Shown here one piece after another: positions 52,347-63,669 of a DNA stretch of 64,000 nucleotides (position 1 is its first letter; every line of letters starts with the position of its first letter). The DNA is from Chrysomallon squamiferum (taxonomy: Eukaryota > Mollusca > Gastropoda > Neomphalida > Peltospiridae), in assembly GCA_012295275.1 (NCBI GenBank), contig CM022679.1, positions 20,090,342 through 20,154,341 of the forward strand, given 5' to 3'. The notes under the pieces are model-generated. The model saw only the letters and a program-made list of their open reading frames with translations, searched no databases and was not told the DNA's origin. The position numbers and the translations under genes were made by a program.

Positions 52347-54025
52347 TTAAAACTGTTGTTGAGTTGCTCTCAGGAGAATGTCGTGTATCTGAAATTAGAA
52401 ACATCAAAGATAAGTTTGGATGATGATTAATGATTTTTTTTATGGTTACCGTAACGAATTTAACAAAATTAAAATTTGAAATTATTTAGTGAACTGTAAC
52501 GTACCTCAACGTGTGAAGGGGCACTTAGAGCATATATCACAGCTTCTGTGACATTATCGGCCTGGATAAACTATAAATAAATAAACAAACAAATAAACCC
52601 TGATGCTACTCAGTATCTAGCAGAAAAACGAGTACTTGAATAAAATAAATAATGAAATTAAAAAATAATACTAAAGAAAAAGACATTATTTTTTTTAATT
52701 TTTTTTTTTTTCTTTCTCTCACCCATCTTTCTGTTATATTAAAAGAAATAATTTTCTTACTGGTGTTTGTCCAAATTTTTCCTTTGCCACTTTTTCACTG
52801 TTGTGCATTCTTGAAAGAAATTCAGTTTCTACAAAACCAGGACTAATGGCCTGTAAATAAAATATGAATAACAAAAAGAATAGAATCCTAATCGTTAGAT
52901 ACAATGAATGTAGTAATAGTTGAAATAGCAGCAACAACAGTAATTTTGGAGCTATGCTTGCAATGTCAATGTTTTATTATTATTATCTGAGCGTGTGTCA
53001 ACCGTAATAAACAAAAACAATGTCTAATGCCAGCCTGAAATAACAACAACGATTAACAGATTTTGTTTACTGGTGTTTTTATAAAACGTCCCAAATAATC
53101 AGCTGCCTGCACCTGCTCTGTTCAAATAAATAATCGTCTCGTCTGAATACAGTTCAACATACCACTTCCTCAGAAATATTTCGGTTAAAAAACTGACTGA
53201 TTTTAAATTGTGAACATGCTATTATTATGTCAGTTTGCTCAGGAGGATAAGGATACAGTTCAAATTTAGAATTAAATTGTTTCATCTTGAAGGACATACA
53301 TATCAATGTGTAGATGCTCCTCCCATTTTCAGAAATGATAATTAAAAACTGAAAGCGAACATTATTGCTTAAATCTTGCATTATTTTCTCTTTTTTTTTG
53401 TTTTTTTCCTTTATCCATTTTTTACATTCCCACGAATCGGCGAATTTTGAATGAAGTATTTCGTTAAATAATAAACCTTCGTCAAATATTGGTAGCACCG
53501 GCTCGCCCTATTTGTTTTCTAGCATATGCTGATAAATAAATAAATAAATAAATAAATAATAAATAATAATTCTCCATTTTACCGTCACTCTAACAGGACT
53601 CTTCAGATCTCTTAGCTCGAATCGAATCCCTTGTAAAATGGCAGTCACGGCATATTTTGTTGCCGCATAAAAATGAAAATCCATGACGGGGAATACTCTG
53701 TGTCCTGTTAAACTGAAATATAATTAAGAATAACCGAATATGTATAGCCTATATCCAAAAATAATTCCATTCTAGTTTATACAAATGTCATTTCGACTTT
53801 CCGTCCAAATAAAATATAATTTGACAAAATATAGCTATTTAACTATTGTTTTTGGTATACGTATGTCACATTGTTAATGTAATTAGGAATATACTTATTG
53901 TTATATTTACAAATTATTACTAAGTCAGAAATATTCTTTTTTAAAGAAAGTTTCTTGATACTGTTTAAAAGTAAAAACACACCAATAGTGTTGAATGTTT
54001 CGAAAGATATGATATGAACAAAATT

Positions 54026-54099
<74 letters not shown>

Positions 54100-54916
54100 T
54101 TAATTTTTAACTAAGTTAATTATTAAGCAGGAAAGAATCTTGGTAATTTTAAGCATTTTCATAAATTATATGGACCTGTTTATTAGAATGATGTGACCTT
54201 CCTTCACTCCTCTTTCTTGCATTGATTTGAATGCTTCTCTGGAACATATGGACAAGGCCATGACATTTACCTGTTCAAAAATATACCGTATTCAAAATAA
54301 CACGGCACTTTATTACAGATCGTACGTCAAGAGAATTTATAGTATAGCAAAATGAAACATACACACATACACACTAGAACACCAATCAGATATATAAATC
54401 ATCAGTATAATTTAAAATAATTCTAAAATTAAAATTATGATATATATTAAGCATATACACATTCATAGGCACATAAATTAAGAAGAAGAAGAAGCTTACG
54501 TCAAGCATTTCTTTCCAGTGCTTCGTTTCACCCGATAGTATCGGAGCTGTATGAGCCAAACCAGCATTGTTCACGCAGACGTCAATTCCTCCAAGATCAG
54601 GATCACTTCTGATCCTTTGAAACATCTTTAGGATCTCTTCCTCTTTTGTTAAGTCGCATTTTATTGCTTTCAGAATTCCTGGCTGACCCATTAACTCTTT
54701 AGATATTTTCTGTAGCGAGCATATAAACAAAATAAAAAATTATAAAAAAATTCTGTATTCCAGACAAATTAATTAACCCAAAAATAGAATTAAACAATAA
54801 ATATAAAATACTGAAATTACATAATGAAAAGAGTAAATAGCTGAATATACAGACATCATTCGTTGGCCGCCAGAGGATTTTATATGGAGAAAAAAAAAAA
54901 AAAATCAGAAAGCTAA

Positions 54917-54976
<60 letters not shown>

Positions 54977-55610
54977 TATAAATAAATAAAAATATGAAAT
55001 AATTAAATAAAATGGGATGTCTTCACAAACTAAAACTGTAGATATCGTAAATAACTTGATTTACTGGCGGCCATTTTGAAACATCGTTGTCTTTAGAAAA
55101 AAGATTGTCTTTTTGCAGCCAACATCGGCAACACAGTTCCTGAACAAACAAACAAACAAACCAAAAAGTTTTATCAAGTAGTTTTACAGTTTATTTCATT
55201 TACGTTTCCATTCATTAAAAAAAGTTAAATATACAGGTACCTTACCAATTATCCGGCGTCCTGAAATCCGGAAAGACCAGAAAACCGGAAGTTTTATCCC
55301 GACTCTATTTTCATACTTGGCGCGCGCGGGTGTTGTCCTGACCAGACCGGAACTACTCTTTCAATCCGCATTGTTTACGTGTCAAGTCGCCACAGTTGTG
55401 TATCGTCAATTTCATTATGTTTTTAATTTTAAAATGTTTATGCCTAATTATTTAAGTTCTTAGATGCCTTGATACTAGAAAACTGGAAAATCCAGAAATT
55501 CGGATTGCCTCAGTTCCCAAGGAGTCCGGATAACTGGTCCGGAACTTGTACAGCATTAATTTTATTTGTTTGAAATGTTATATAAATGTTTTCGTGATTA
55601 AAACATTCTA

Positions 55611-55670
<60 letters not shown>

Positions 55671-56063
55671 TGAAAATAATAATAAAATAAAAAAAAAAAA
55701 TAAAAAAATAAAAATCCTCATTTAAACCGGACAGCCTCTGCTCCTTTTCGGAATAGATTTTACATCTATTTATTCTAAATCCATAAAAATAGAAAATCAT
55801 TTATATATCTACTTATTTATTCATTCAAACAAACCCATGAGACAAATCAACTTTTTAAAGGCTAATTATCATGAATAAACTAAGTAGAAACTGCTTGACA
55901 TAGCAACATGGTATATAAATAGAAAACCTACTTGAATTGCGTCCTCATTTCTGGCACATCCGACAACCTTCATTCCATTTTTTACCAGTGTTTTCGCTAT
56001 ATCAGCTCCAATTCCACACGAAGCACCTGTGACTAAAGCAACTTTTCCCGACCATCGTTCCAT
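52347..56063 (-). CDS. SDR2, DHRS11-like short-chain dehydrogenase/reductase (7 exons, 254 aa)
   Basis: Exons (high to low): 56063-55932, 54709-54500, 54270-54176, 53712-53583, 52850-52761, 52570-52505, 52388-52347. All introns are GT-AG, and exon lengths and phases are the same as SDR1 apart from a first exon three codons shorter. Start MERWSGKV; cofactor motif [12 protein letters not shown], active-site Ser in NSLTGH, YAATK, then [10 protein letters not shown]. Short last exon encodes [13 protein letters not shown]. Predicted soluble NADP-dependent reductase, substrate unknown. It is clearly more diverged from SDR1 than from SDR3, so it is an older tandem paralogue of SDR1 and the parent or twin of SDR3. 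Intron 1 carries a 315 bp transposon that SDR3 lacks. Confidence 0.93.
53158..53485. other. 328 bp segment in SDR2 intron 4 absent from SDR3
   Basis: Flanked by TCAA on both sides (53154-53157 and 53482-53485). The equivalent SDR3 intron has a single TCAA and no insert (near 60750). It holds an open minus-strand stretch of about 100 codons, rich in Lys, Asn and Ile, without a recognised domain and beginning at a non-ATG codon. It is either an insertion in block A or a deletion in block B through the 4 bp repeat. Confidence 0.6.
54028..54099. repeat. (ATT)n microsatellite in SDR2 intron 3
   Basis: About 24 ATT units. At the matching position block B has only a few units, split by a 525 bp transposon (61419-61943). 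Confidence 0.9.
54917..54971. repeat. (AAT)n microsatellite in SDR2 intron 1
   Basis: About 18 AAT units, matched by a slightly different run in block B at about 62794-62850. Another (AAT)n is at 55613-55671 (block B: about 63180-63225). Confidence 0.9.
55234..55548. mobile_element. 315 bp TA-flanked MITE (pogo/Tc1-mariner type) in SDR2 intron 1
   Basis: The left end starts CAGGTACCTTACCAATTATC. The right end, reversed, starts CAAGTTCCGGACCAGTTATC. They match at roughly 18 of 23 positions. TA precedes the left end (55232-55233) and follows the right end (55549-55550). Block B has the unoccupied site with a single TA (near 63112). The interior is much richer in GC than the intron (GGCGCGCGCGGG, several CCGGAA) and codes for nothing obvious. 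TA duplication and a CA-starting TIR point to the Tc1/mariner-pogo superfamily. Confidence 0.85.
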
Positions 56064-58039
56064 TGTGAGTCAAAATAAAACAGAATGCCAGCTGAATGAA
56101 CGTATTGCCGGACGCCTGAACCGATCAACGGTCTGAACGGGAGGTCATTGCTCGGGAGGTTACGGTCTGTTCCAGTAAATACGGGTTACGATGCAGTTAT
56201 AATCACATTATAATCTCCTGATCTAATCTTATCTCTCGATCACAACTCACATGAAAACTGTTCAAATGAGTAACCTTAACTACAATTGTATCATGATAGC
56301 ACATAGACATTTATGTTTATGCGAGTGAGTAATATTGAAGTGAAGTGAAAAAAATTAACGTGCTAATCAGGGCAAGCTGTTGTGAAGCACGTGTACGACG
56401 GGCCCGCTTTCTGACAGGTCAGCGGGCGTGTCCGTCGGATGAGTAATATTTAAAAAAAAGTATATATATATACCATGGTATGTTCCCAAAACTGGCAGTC
56501 TCCAGATTAGGTAAGTGGTAAGGTGTTGTAATCCGCTTCCAGAAATTGGAAAACTGGCGTGAGCAATTAAGGCCAATTTAGACGCATGGGGATAACGCGA
56601 TGTGTGAAGAACAGAGGGGGCGATTAACGAAATTAACCTTAATGAGCAGTGAGGAGCAGAGGTGAGCCGGAATAGAGATTGCAAGAAAAATTAATGTTTG
56701 GAGACATGAAATTAATGTTATATCTCAGTAAAATTTGGAGACAGGAAATACTACCAGAAGACAAGCACAAGCTCTTCCAGCTGGGACTGGTGTACGTCAC
56801 GTGTACCCGGGACACGGCTTCCTGCTTGTCAGCTTGCGGTGGAGTGCTTTCTGGGACATTTCGTGTGTAAAGTGTGACTGAATTGCTTTCAAATTGTGGA
56901 CAAAATACTGTTTAACAAAAGTACATCAATTAAGGTGACGGAACACCAATTAGTAAGGGTGAGCAATAAACTGCCAGAAATGGAACAACTGGCGTGTCCA
57001 ATTAAGATGTGTTTATAATCTCACTGCCAGATTCGGGAATAAACCATACACCATGCATTGCTGGCAATACCAGTTCGTTGTTTAGTGCATCAGGGACATA
57101 GCTTCAGGATCAAGAGTAGTAAAAGAGATACTGTTCATTGGAAGTGTTGCAAAGTCAGTTGTCCATCTACTATTAATACCCCGAGAGATTTAACTACGAG
57201 CTACCGAACTTAAATGATTCAGTAATACAAGCGATACGTATTTTAGATAAGTGTTTTATAAATATCATTATTATATAGAGAAATAGATGACCTCGAGTCG
57301 AACATGTTATTCTCATTGCAGGTGTCTTCCCATTTGGTAGATTCCCAGTTCGTATAATTCCCATTTCGTAGAAAAACCTGGTTTACCGCAATACCTGATT
57401 ACCTCTGTATATAATGAACTTGGCCTGTGCATACATCTGGTTTCTTTCTAACATTCTAAATCGATTATGTAACATCAACCGAAAGCAGAATAAGCATTCA
57501 CAACTCATTTGTTGTTGATTTGTTACTTTTTCATTATTTCATCATCTTCCTCCTTCTCATTATCATCATCATAATTATCACCATCAACATTATTATTATT
57601 ATTATAATATTATTACTATTATTATTGTTGTTATTATTATTATTATTGTTATTCTTGTTATTCTTCTTATTATAATTACTGTTATTATCAAGTAATAATA
57701 ATAATAATAATAATAAAATAAAATAATAACACTTTGTACACAGATAAAACATTTCAGAGAATGTCATCTTAAAGGTCATCCAGCATTAATAATTATAATC
57801 AACCCAAATTTGTTTTGCTTCGTTATTATATTTATTAAATCTATTTTGTTTTTGTGAAAATAAAATTATTATTTAAAAAGATCATAATAAAACAAAAGCA
57901 ATAAAACAACACTGATAGGCATTATAAGAATGGTTTAATTTTATCTTGAAGTTAGCACAAACCTGACAAATACATTATATACAATTCATTTATTTAGTGC
58001 GTCATGATCTTCAGATAGTTTTAAGATCAACCTAAACTA
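56064..58039. other. Spacer between duplication blocks; upstream region of SDR2
   Basis: No supported coding region. The first part should hold the SDR2 promoter: CACGTG E-boxes at 56388-56393 and near 56796. From 56390 to 57400 the base composition is clearly less AT-rich than elsewhere. There is a strong hairpin (56396-56437) and a diverged 33 bp repeat pair (56539-56571 and 56974-57006), so part of it may be an unrecognised mobile element. ATT/AAT-rich microsatellite sequence fills about 57540-57725. Confidence 0.55.
56396..56437. other. GC-rich hairpin upstream of SDR2
   Basis: CGACGG (396-401) and GCCCGCT (402-408) pair with AGCGGGC (421-427) and CCGTCG (432-437), giving 13 base pairs. 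There is a GTGT bulge and a 12-base loop. Perfect pairing of 13 GC-rich bases is exceptional in this AT-rich window. Function unknown: it could be the terminus of a foldback element or a structured RNA. Confidence 0.6.
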
Positions 58040-58470
58040 TCGAATATTAAATGAAAATGATTAGATCTAAATAACGATTAGATCTAAATAACATTCTTAA
58101 TGTATTTATTAAAACAAAATGATATTAGCATCAAAACTACTTCTTGTTTTAAACCTAATTTATTGCCAGTAGTACTTTCAGTTTCATATTTGTTTTTTTG
58201 TTTTATTTTGGTGTCCTTAAATTATTATTATTATTATTATTGATGTTGTTGTTGTTACTGTTGTTGTCTTTGCTGTTGTTATTATTATTATTTATAAATT
58301 AGTTTATTTATTTTTATTGGTGGGAATATTTTCACTTCTTTTATCTTGTGTCTTCTTTGTGTATCTGATGCTCGTTTTTTGTTACTGTTTGGTATTTTTC
58401 GGAGAAGCAAATGCAAAAATAACAAAGAAAATGATAATAAAATGGCTGATGTCGTACATTTATTTCCCAG

Positions 58471-59269
58471 GTTAATATTCTCGGATACTGTATATGTACT
58501 AGGGAGGCCTTTAAGTCAATGAAGGAACGTGGTGTAGACGATGGACACATTATTCTAACAAACAGGTACAGGCTCCTGATGTGAACATACAAACAGGATA
58601 AAAACATCAAATATATTTTAACAACAAAACCATTTATAAAAAATAAGTAAGTAAGTAAGTACGTAAATAAATAAATAAATAAATAACTGATTTTGTTGGT
58701 AAAATATATTTTATGCTTTTATTCCACCAAAACACACACACACACACACAAAAAAAAAAAGTACGAAAAAAGATAATAGTAATTATAATATATTTAGAGA
58801 TGTCATGAATTGGCAAAGAAAATCTGGAAAGAATCTGAACAAAAACATTACTACAGCACCATCTTATTTTACTTTCTGTCATCCAACAACGCAATGGACA
58901 TACACTATCCATAATTTAAACGTTATCATTATTTCTCTTAATAATATAATATAAATCAAACTGTACAATGAATTTGATTTTTCATTCTAAATTATTTTTT
59001 ATTATTAATTTCTTTTAATGGCCTTTTCAATTACTGAAAGCTGATATGTTATGTATATTAATTTATAATATGCTATTTACGAATCAAAAACAGGAAAGAA
59101 ATTAGTACAGTCTTGTGAGCTACATTTTATGCCTAAAATACCGAATGTGCCTTCGGTGATTGATTAATGTTATTAGTCTTGAATCTTTATTTGATAACCA
59201 AATTGAAAATAATCCAGTTTCAATATTGTAATTAGTTTGGCAGGACACCGGCAGGAAACCAGAATTTCG
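58471..59269 (+). pseudogene. Broken copy of SDR1 (exon 3 and a deleted exon 4)
   Basis: Exon 3 copy at 58471-58565 keeps both splice sites and the full 95 nt frame, with an Ile-to-Thr change near its end. Exon 4 copy at 59236-59269 keeps the acceptor, the first codons (ending at GGACACCGG) and the last bases plus donor. However, 96 of 130 nt are gone, including the YxxxK catalytic motif. Exons 1, 2 and 5-7 are absent, because the duplication began in intron 2 and a second deletion joined intron 4 to sequence past the gene. No protein with SDR activity can come from it. Confidence 0.9.
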
Positions 59270-59929
59270 GTAATATAATTACTTTTAATATATTTTTGTT
59301 CTCTTAAAATTGTACATACACACAAAGACACTTATTGTAATGGAATAATAGTTATTTTACAATTTTAAGACATTTTGCGAAGTTAGAAGACATTCGACTT
59401 GAACAAATTATATAATTTTATCAGTCAATATAGTTCCGTCCCGATATACAACTATTTTTAGTGACTGCAGGAGGCACACACACACACTCGCGCGCACAGT
59501 ATATATATATATATATATATATATAGAAGATGGCTAATTAAGATTTAAAATGTGGTAACAAGTTCAAAATTAACTTAATAGAAAGTTAATTCCATAATAA
59601 TACTTACTGAAATTAAAAGGGCATAAATTAATGATCCATGGATCTTATTGTATCAGCCATATTTAATTTTTTATTTGTTTTTATCCAGACATATCTGATG
59701 TTTGCTATTCAGTAATAAAACAAATAAAAAAATAAAAAAATAAATAAATAATACTAATAATACTTACAATAAAATAAATAAATAATACTAATAATACTTA
59801 CAATAAAATAAATAAATAATAAAACAATTCAAATAGATATTATTAATTTATTTTAAGGGGTATTGTTGTTTTTTAAAATATATAGATAAAAGTTATTTTC
59901 TGATTTGGATTTTACTTTGATGTTTACTT

Positions 59930-62791
59930 TTAATGCTGTTGTTGAGTTGCTCTCAGGAGAATGTCGTGTATCTGAAATTAGAAACATCAAAGATAAGTTT
60001 GGATGATGAATAATGATTTTTTTTATGGTTACCGTAACGAATTTAAAAAAATAAAATTTGAAATTATTTAGTGAACTGTAACGTACCTCAACGTGTGAAG
60101 GGGCACTTAGAGCATATATCACAGCTTCTGTGACATTATCGGCCTGGATAAACTATAAATAAATAAACAAACAAATAAACCCTGATGCTACTCAGTATCT
60201 AGCAGAAAAACGAGTACTTGAATAAAATAAATAATGAAATTAAAAAATAATACTAAAGAAAAAGACATTATTTTTTAAAAATATATATTTTTTTCTTTCT
60301 CTCACCCATCTTTCTGTTACATTAAAAGAAATAATTTTCTTACTGGTATTTGTCCAAATTTTTCCTTTGCCACTTTTTCACTGTTGTGCATTCTTGAAAG
60401 AAATTCAGTTTCTACAAAACCAGGACTAATGGCCTGTAAATAAAATATGAATAACAGAATAAAATCCTAATCGTTAGATACAGTGAATGTACTAATAGTT
60501 GAAATAGCAGCAACAACAGTAATTTTGAAGCTATGGTTGCAGTGTCAGTCAATGTTTTATTATTATTATCTGAGCGTGTGTCAACCGTAATAAATAAAAA
60601 CAATGTTTATATAAGGTCTAATGCCAGCCTGAAATAACAACAACGATTAACAGATTTTGTTTACTGGTGTTTTTATATAACGTCCCAAATAATCAGCTGC
60701 CTTGCACCTTCTCTGTCCAAATAAATAATCGTCACGTCTGAATACAGTTCAATATTGGTAGCACCGGCTCGCCCTATTTGTTTTCTAGCCATATGCTGAT
60801 GGCACTATATTAAATAAATAAATAATAAATAATAATTCTCCATTTTACCGTCACTCTAACAGGACTCTTCAGATCTCTTAGCTCGAATCGAATCCCTTGT
60901 AAAATGGCAGTTACGGCATATTTTGTTGCCGCATAAAAATGAAAATCCATGTTAGGAGTTACTCTGTGTCCCGATAAACTGAAATATAATTAAGAATAAC
61001 CGAATATGTATAGCCTATATCCAAAAATAATTCCATTAAAAATAATTCCATAACAAATGTTATTTCGACTTTCCGTCCAAATAAAATATAATTTGTCAAA
61101 ATACATCTATTTAACTATTGTTTTTGGTATACGTATGTCACATTGTAAACGTAATTAGGAATCACTTATTGTTATATTTACACATTGTTATTAAGTCAAA
61201 AATATTCTTTTTTAAAGAAAGGTTCTTGATACTGTTAGAAAGGAGGAATCTGTTATTTACAAATTTTCAAAGAAATAAACAAAAATTCGGTAAACATATA
61301 TACTTCTTAAAAAACAACAAAATAAAATAATAATAACAACAACAACAACAACAACAATAATAATAATTTGTTGAATGTTTCGAAAGATATGATATGAACA
61401 AAATTGTATTATTATTATGTCATTCCGTGTCAAATCACCCAATGGGTTAAACCCGACCGTCTCAGATGAAACTGTATACTTGTTGACTGAGATCCCACAA
61501 CACGAATCCCAATTTTTTTGCCAACCGGACAAGCAGTGTGGGACATATGGCCCCCCGAAGTTTCAGATTTTTGGCCAAAATGGGTGTTATCTTTTGAACC
61601 CTCATATCTCGGGAACTACTGGGCCAATCTTCATAAAACCGGTATTGTTGTAAAGGCAATATGACAAGGATTCCAAATCTGCCATTATTGTTCAGGTGGG
61701 GTACACAGACCTTTTGACCTTTGTTATAACCTTGAAATTGACCTCATGGATCACGTGACATTGAGATGACCTTTCTTAAAATTTAATCTCCCACATAATT
61801 CAGGGGGCCATATCTCCTACACCGCTGGTCCGATTGGCCTAATATTTTGGATTTGGTGCTGATGGATCTCAGTCAACAAATATCATCTCAGTCGGTCGGG
61901 TTTAAAACATTTATTTTTAGGGGGTGATTTGACACAGAATGACCCATTATTATTATTTTAATTTTTAACTAAGTTAATTATTAAGCAGGAAAGAATCTTG
62001 GTAATTTTAAGCATTTTCATGAATTATATGGACCTGTTTATTAGAATGATATGACCTTCCTTCACTCCTCTTTCTTGCATTGATTTGAATGCTTCTCTGG
62101 AACATATGGACAAGGCCATGACATTTACCTGTTCAAAAATATACCGTACTCAAAATAACACGGCACTTTATTACAGATCGTACGTCAAGAGAATTTATAG
62201 TACAGCAAAATGAAACACACACACTTACACACTAGCATACCAATCAGATATATAAATCATCAGTATAATTTAAAATAATTCTAAAATTAAAATATGATAT
62301 ATATTAAGCATATACACATTCATAGGCACATAAATTAAGAAGAAGAAGAAGCTTACATCAAGCATTTCTTTCCAGTGCTTCGTTTCACCCGATAGTATCG
62401 GAGCTGTATGAGCCAAACCAGCATTGTTCACGCAGACGTCAATTCCTCCAAGATCAGGATCACTTCTGATCCTTTGAAACATCTTTAGGATCTCTTCCTC
62501 TTTTGTTAAGTCGCATTTTATTGCTTTCAGAATTCCTGGCTGACCCTTTAACTCTTTAGATATTTTCTGTAGCGAGCGTATAAAAAAAATAAAAAATTAT
62601 AAAAAAAATAAAAATAAAAAAATTCTGTATTCCAGACAAATTAATTAACCCAAAAATAGAATTAAACAACAAATATAAAATACTGAAATTACATAATGAA
62701 AAGAGTAAATAGCTGAATATACAGACATCATTCGTTGGCCGCCAGAGGATTTTATATGGAGAAAAAAAAAAAAAAAAAATCAGAAAGCTAA

Positions 62792-62854
<63 letters not shown>

Positions 62855-63177
62855 TATAAATAAATAAAAATATGAAATAATTAAATAAAATGGGATGTCT
62901 TCACAAACTAAAACTGTAGATATCGTAAATAACTTGATTTACTGGCGGCCATTTTGAAACATCGATGTCTTTAGAAAAAAGATTGTCTTTTTGCTGCCAA
63001 CATCGCCAACACAGTTCCTGAACAAACAAACAAACAAACCAAAAAGTTTTATCAAGTAGTTTTACAGTTTATTTTATATACTTTTCCATTCATTAAAAAA
63101 AGTTAAATATACAACATTAATTCTATTTATTTGAAATATCATTGCTGTATAAATGTTTTCGTGATTAAAACATTCTA

Positions 63178-63223
<46 letters not shown>

Positions 63224-63606
63224 GAATCAAAAAAGAAAAAAAAAAAAAAAAAAAATCCTCATCTGAAACCGCTCAGCCTCTGCTCCTTTTCGGAATAGAT
63301 TTTACATCTATTTATTCTAAATCCATAAAAATAGAAAATCATTTATATATCTACTTATTTATTCATTCAAACAAACTCATGAGACAAATAATTTTTAAAG
63401 GCTAAGTATCATAAATAAATAGACACTGATTGACATAGCAACATGGTTACATGGTATATAAATAGAAAACCTACTTGAATTGCATCCTCATTTCTGGCAC
63501 ATCCGACAACCTTCATTCCATTTTTTACCAGTGTTTTCGCTATATCAGCTCCAATTCCACACGAAGCACCTGTGACTAAAGCAACTTTTCCCGACCAACG
63601 TTCCAT
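59930..63606 (-). CDS. SDR3, DHRS11-like reductase, recent duplicate of SDR2 (7 exons, 254 aa)
   Basis: Exons (high to low): 63606-63475, 62566-62357, 62128-62034, 60978-60849, 60433-60344, 60152-60087, 59971-59930. Lengths and phases are identical to SDR2 and no splice site or frame is broken, so it looks functional. Protein differs from SDR2 by six residues: Met-to-Lys in exon 2; Thr-to-Ser, Phe-to-Thr and Val-to-Asn in exon 4; Thr-to-Ile in exon 5; Phe-to-His at the C-terminus. Motifs: [23 protein letters not shown]. The three exon 4 changes sit in the loop between active-site Ser and Tyr, which in SDRs helps shape the substrate pocket, so a shift in substrate is possible (inference). Confidence 0.93.
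61419..61943. mobile_element. 525 bp non-autonomous DNA transposon with long TIRs in SDR3 intron 3
   Basis: Left end GTCATTCCGTGTCAAATCAC; right end, reversed, GTCATTCTGTGTCAAATCAC (one mismatch in 20). Inverted similarity continues inward for about 80 bp, with paired words TTAAACCCGACCG and TTGTTGACTGAGATCC. It interrupts an ATT repeat, and block A has no insert at the matching place (54028-54099). The target duplication cannot be read because the flanks are ATT repeats. The interior is less AT-rich than the intron, with no transposase. The superfamily is not assigned. Confidence 0.85.
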
Positions 63607-63669
63607 TGCGAGTGAAAATAAGACAGAATGCCAGCTGAAAATCGTCGAAATTACGAATGAACGTATTGC

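Larger units (their letters stand above)
49172..56108. repeat. Segmental duplication, block A
   Basis: Begins in SDR1 intron 2 and ends just upstream of the SDR2 start. The same order of sequence recurs at about 58040-63669. Both exons and introns align, including poly-purine tracts and unique intron words such as the stretch near 50081-50430 (copy at 58791-59150). The exons of SDR2 and SDR3 differ at about 17 positions in 765. Confidence 0.92.
58040..63669. repeat. Segmental duplication, block B
   Basis: Copy of block A (49172-56108). The left edge aligns in SDR1 intron 2; the right edge aligns to a shared GAACGTATTGCC upstream of SDR2/SDR3. Compared with A it lacks SDR1 exons 5-7, part of exon 4, one intron repeat unit, the 328 bp SDR2-intron segment and the 315 bp MITE. 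It has gained a roughly 200 bp stretch at about 58134-58340 and the 525 bp transposon at 61419. Confidence 0.92.

Noticed and set aside
53683-53709. Change of the catalytic serine among SDR1 (Ala), SDR2 (Thr) and SDR3 (Ser) at Tyr minus 13
   Set aside because: Counting back 13 from Tyr gives these residues. However, DHRS11-type proteins have a loop two residues longer, and the S-x-x-G rule places the catalytic Ser two positions earlier (in NS), where all three proteins have Ser.
57534-57779. 81-codon frame made of Asn and Ile runs
   Set aside because: Translation of an ATT/AAT microsatellite, not a gene.
61417-61653. 78-codon frame in the 525 bp transposon
   Set aside because: It begins outside the element at a repeat, runs through the TIR and matches no transposase pattern.
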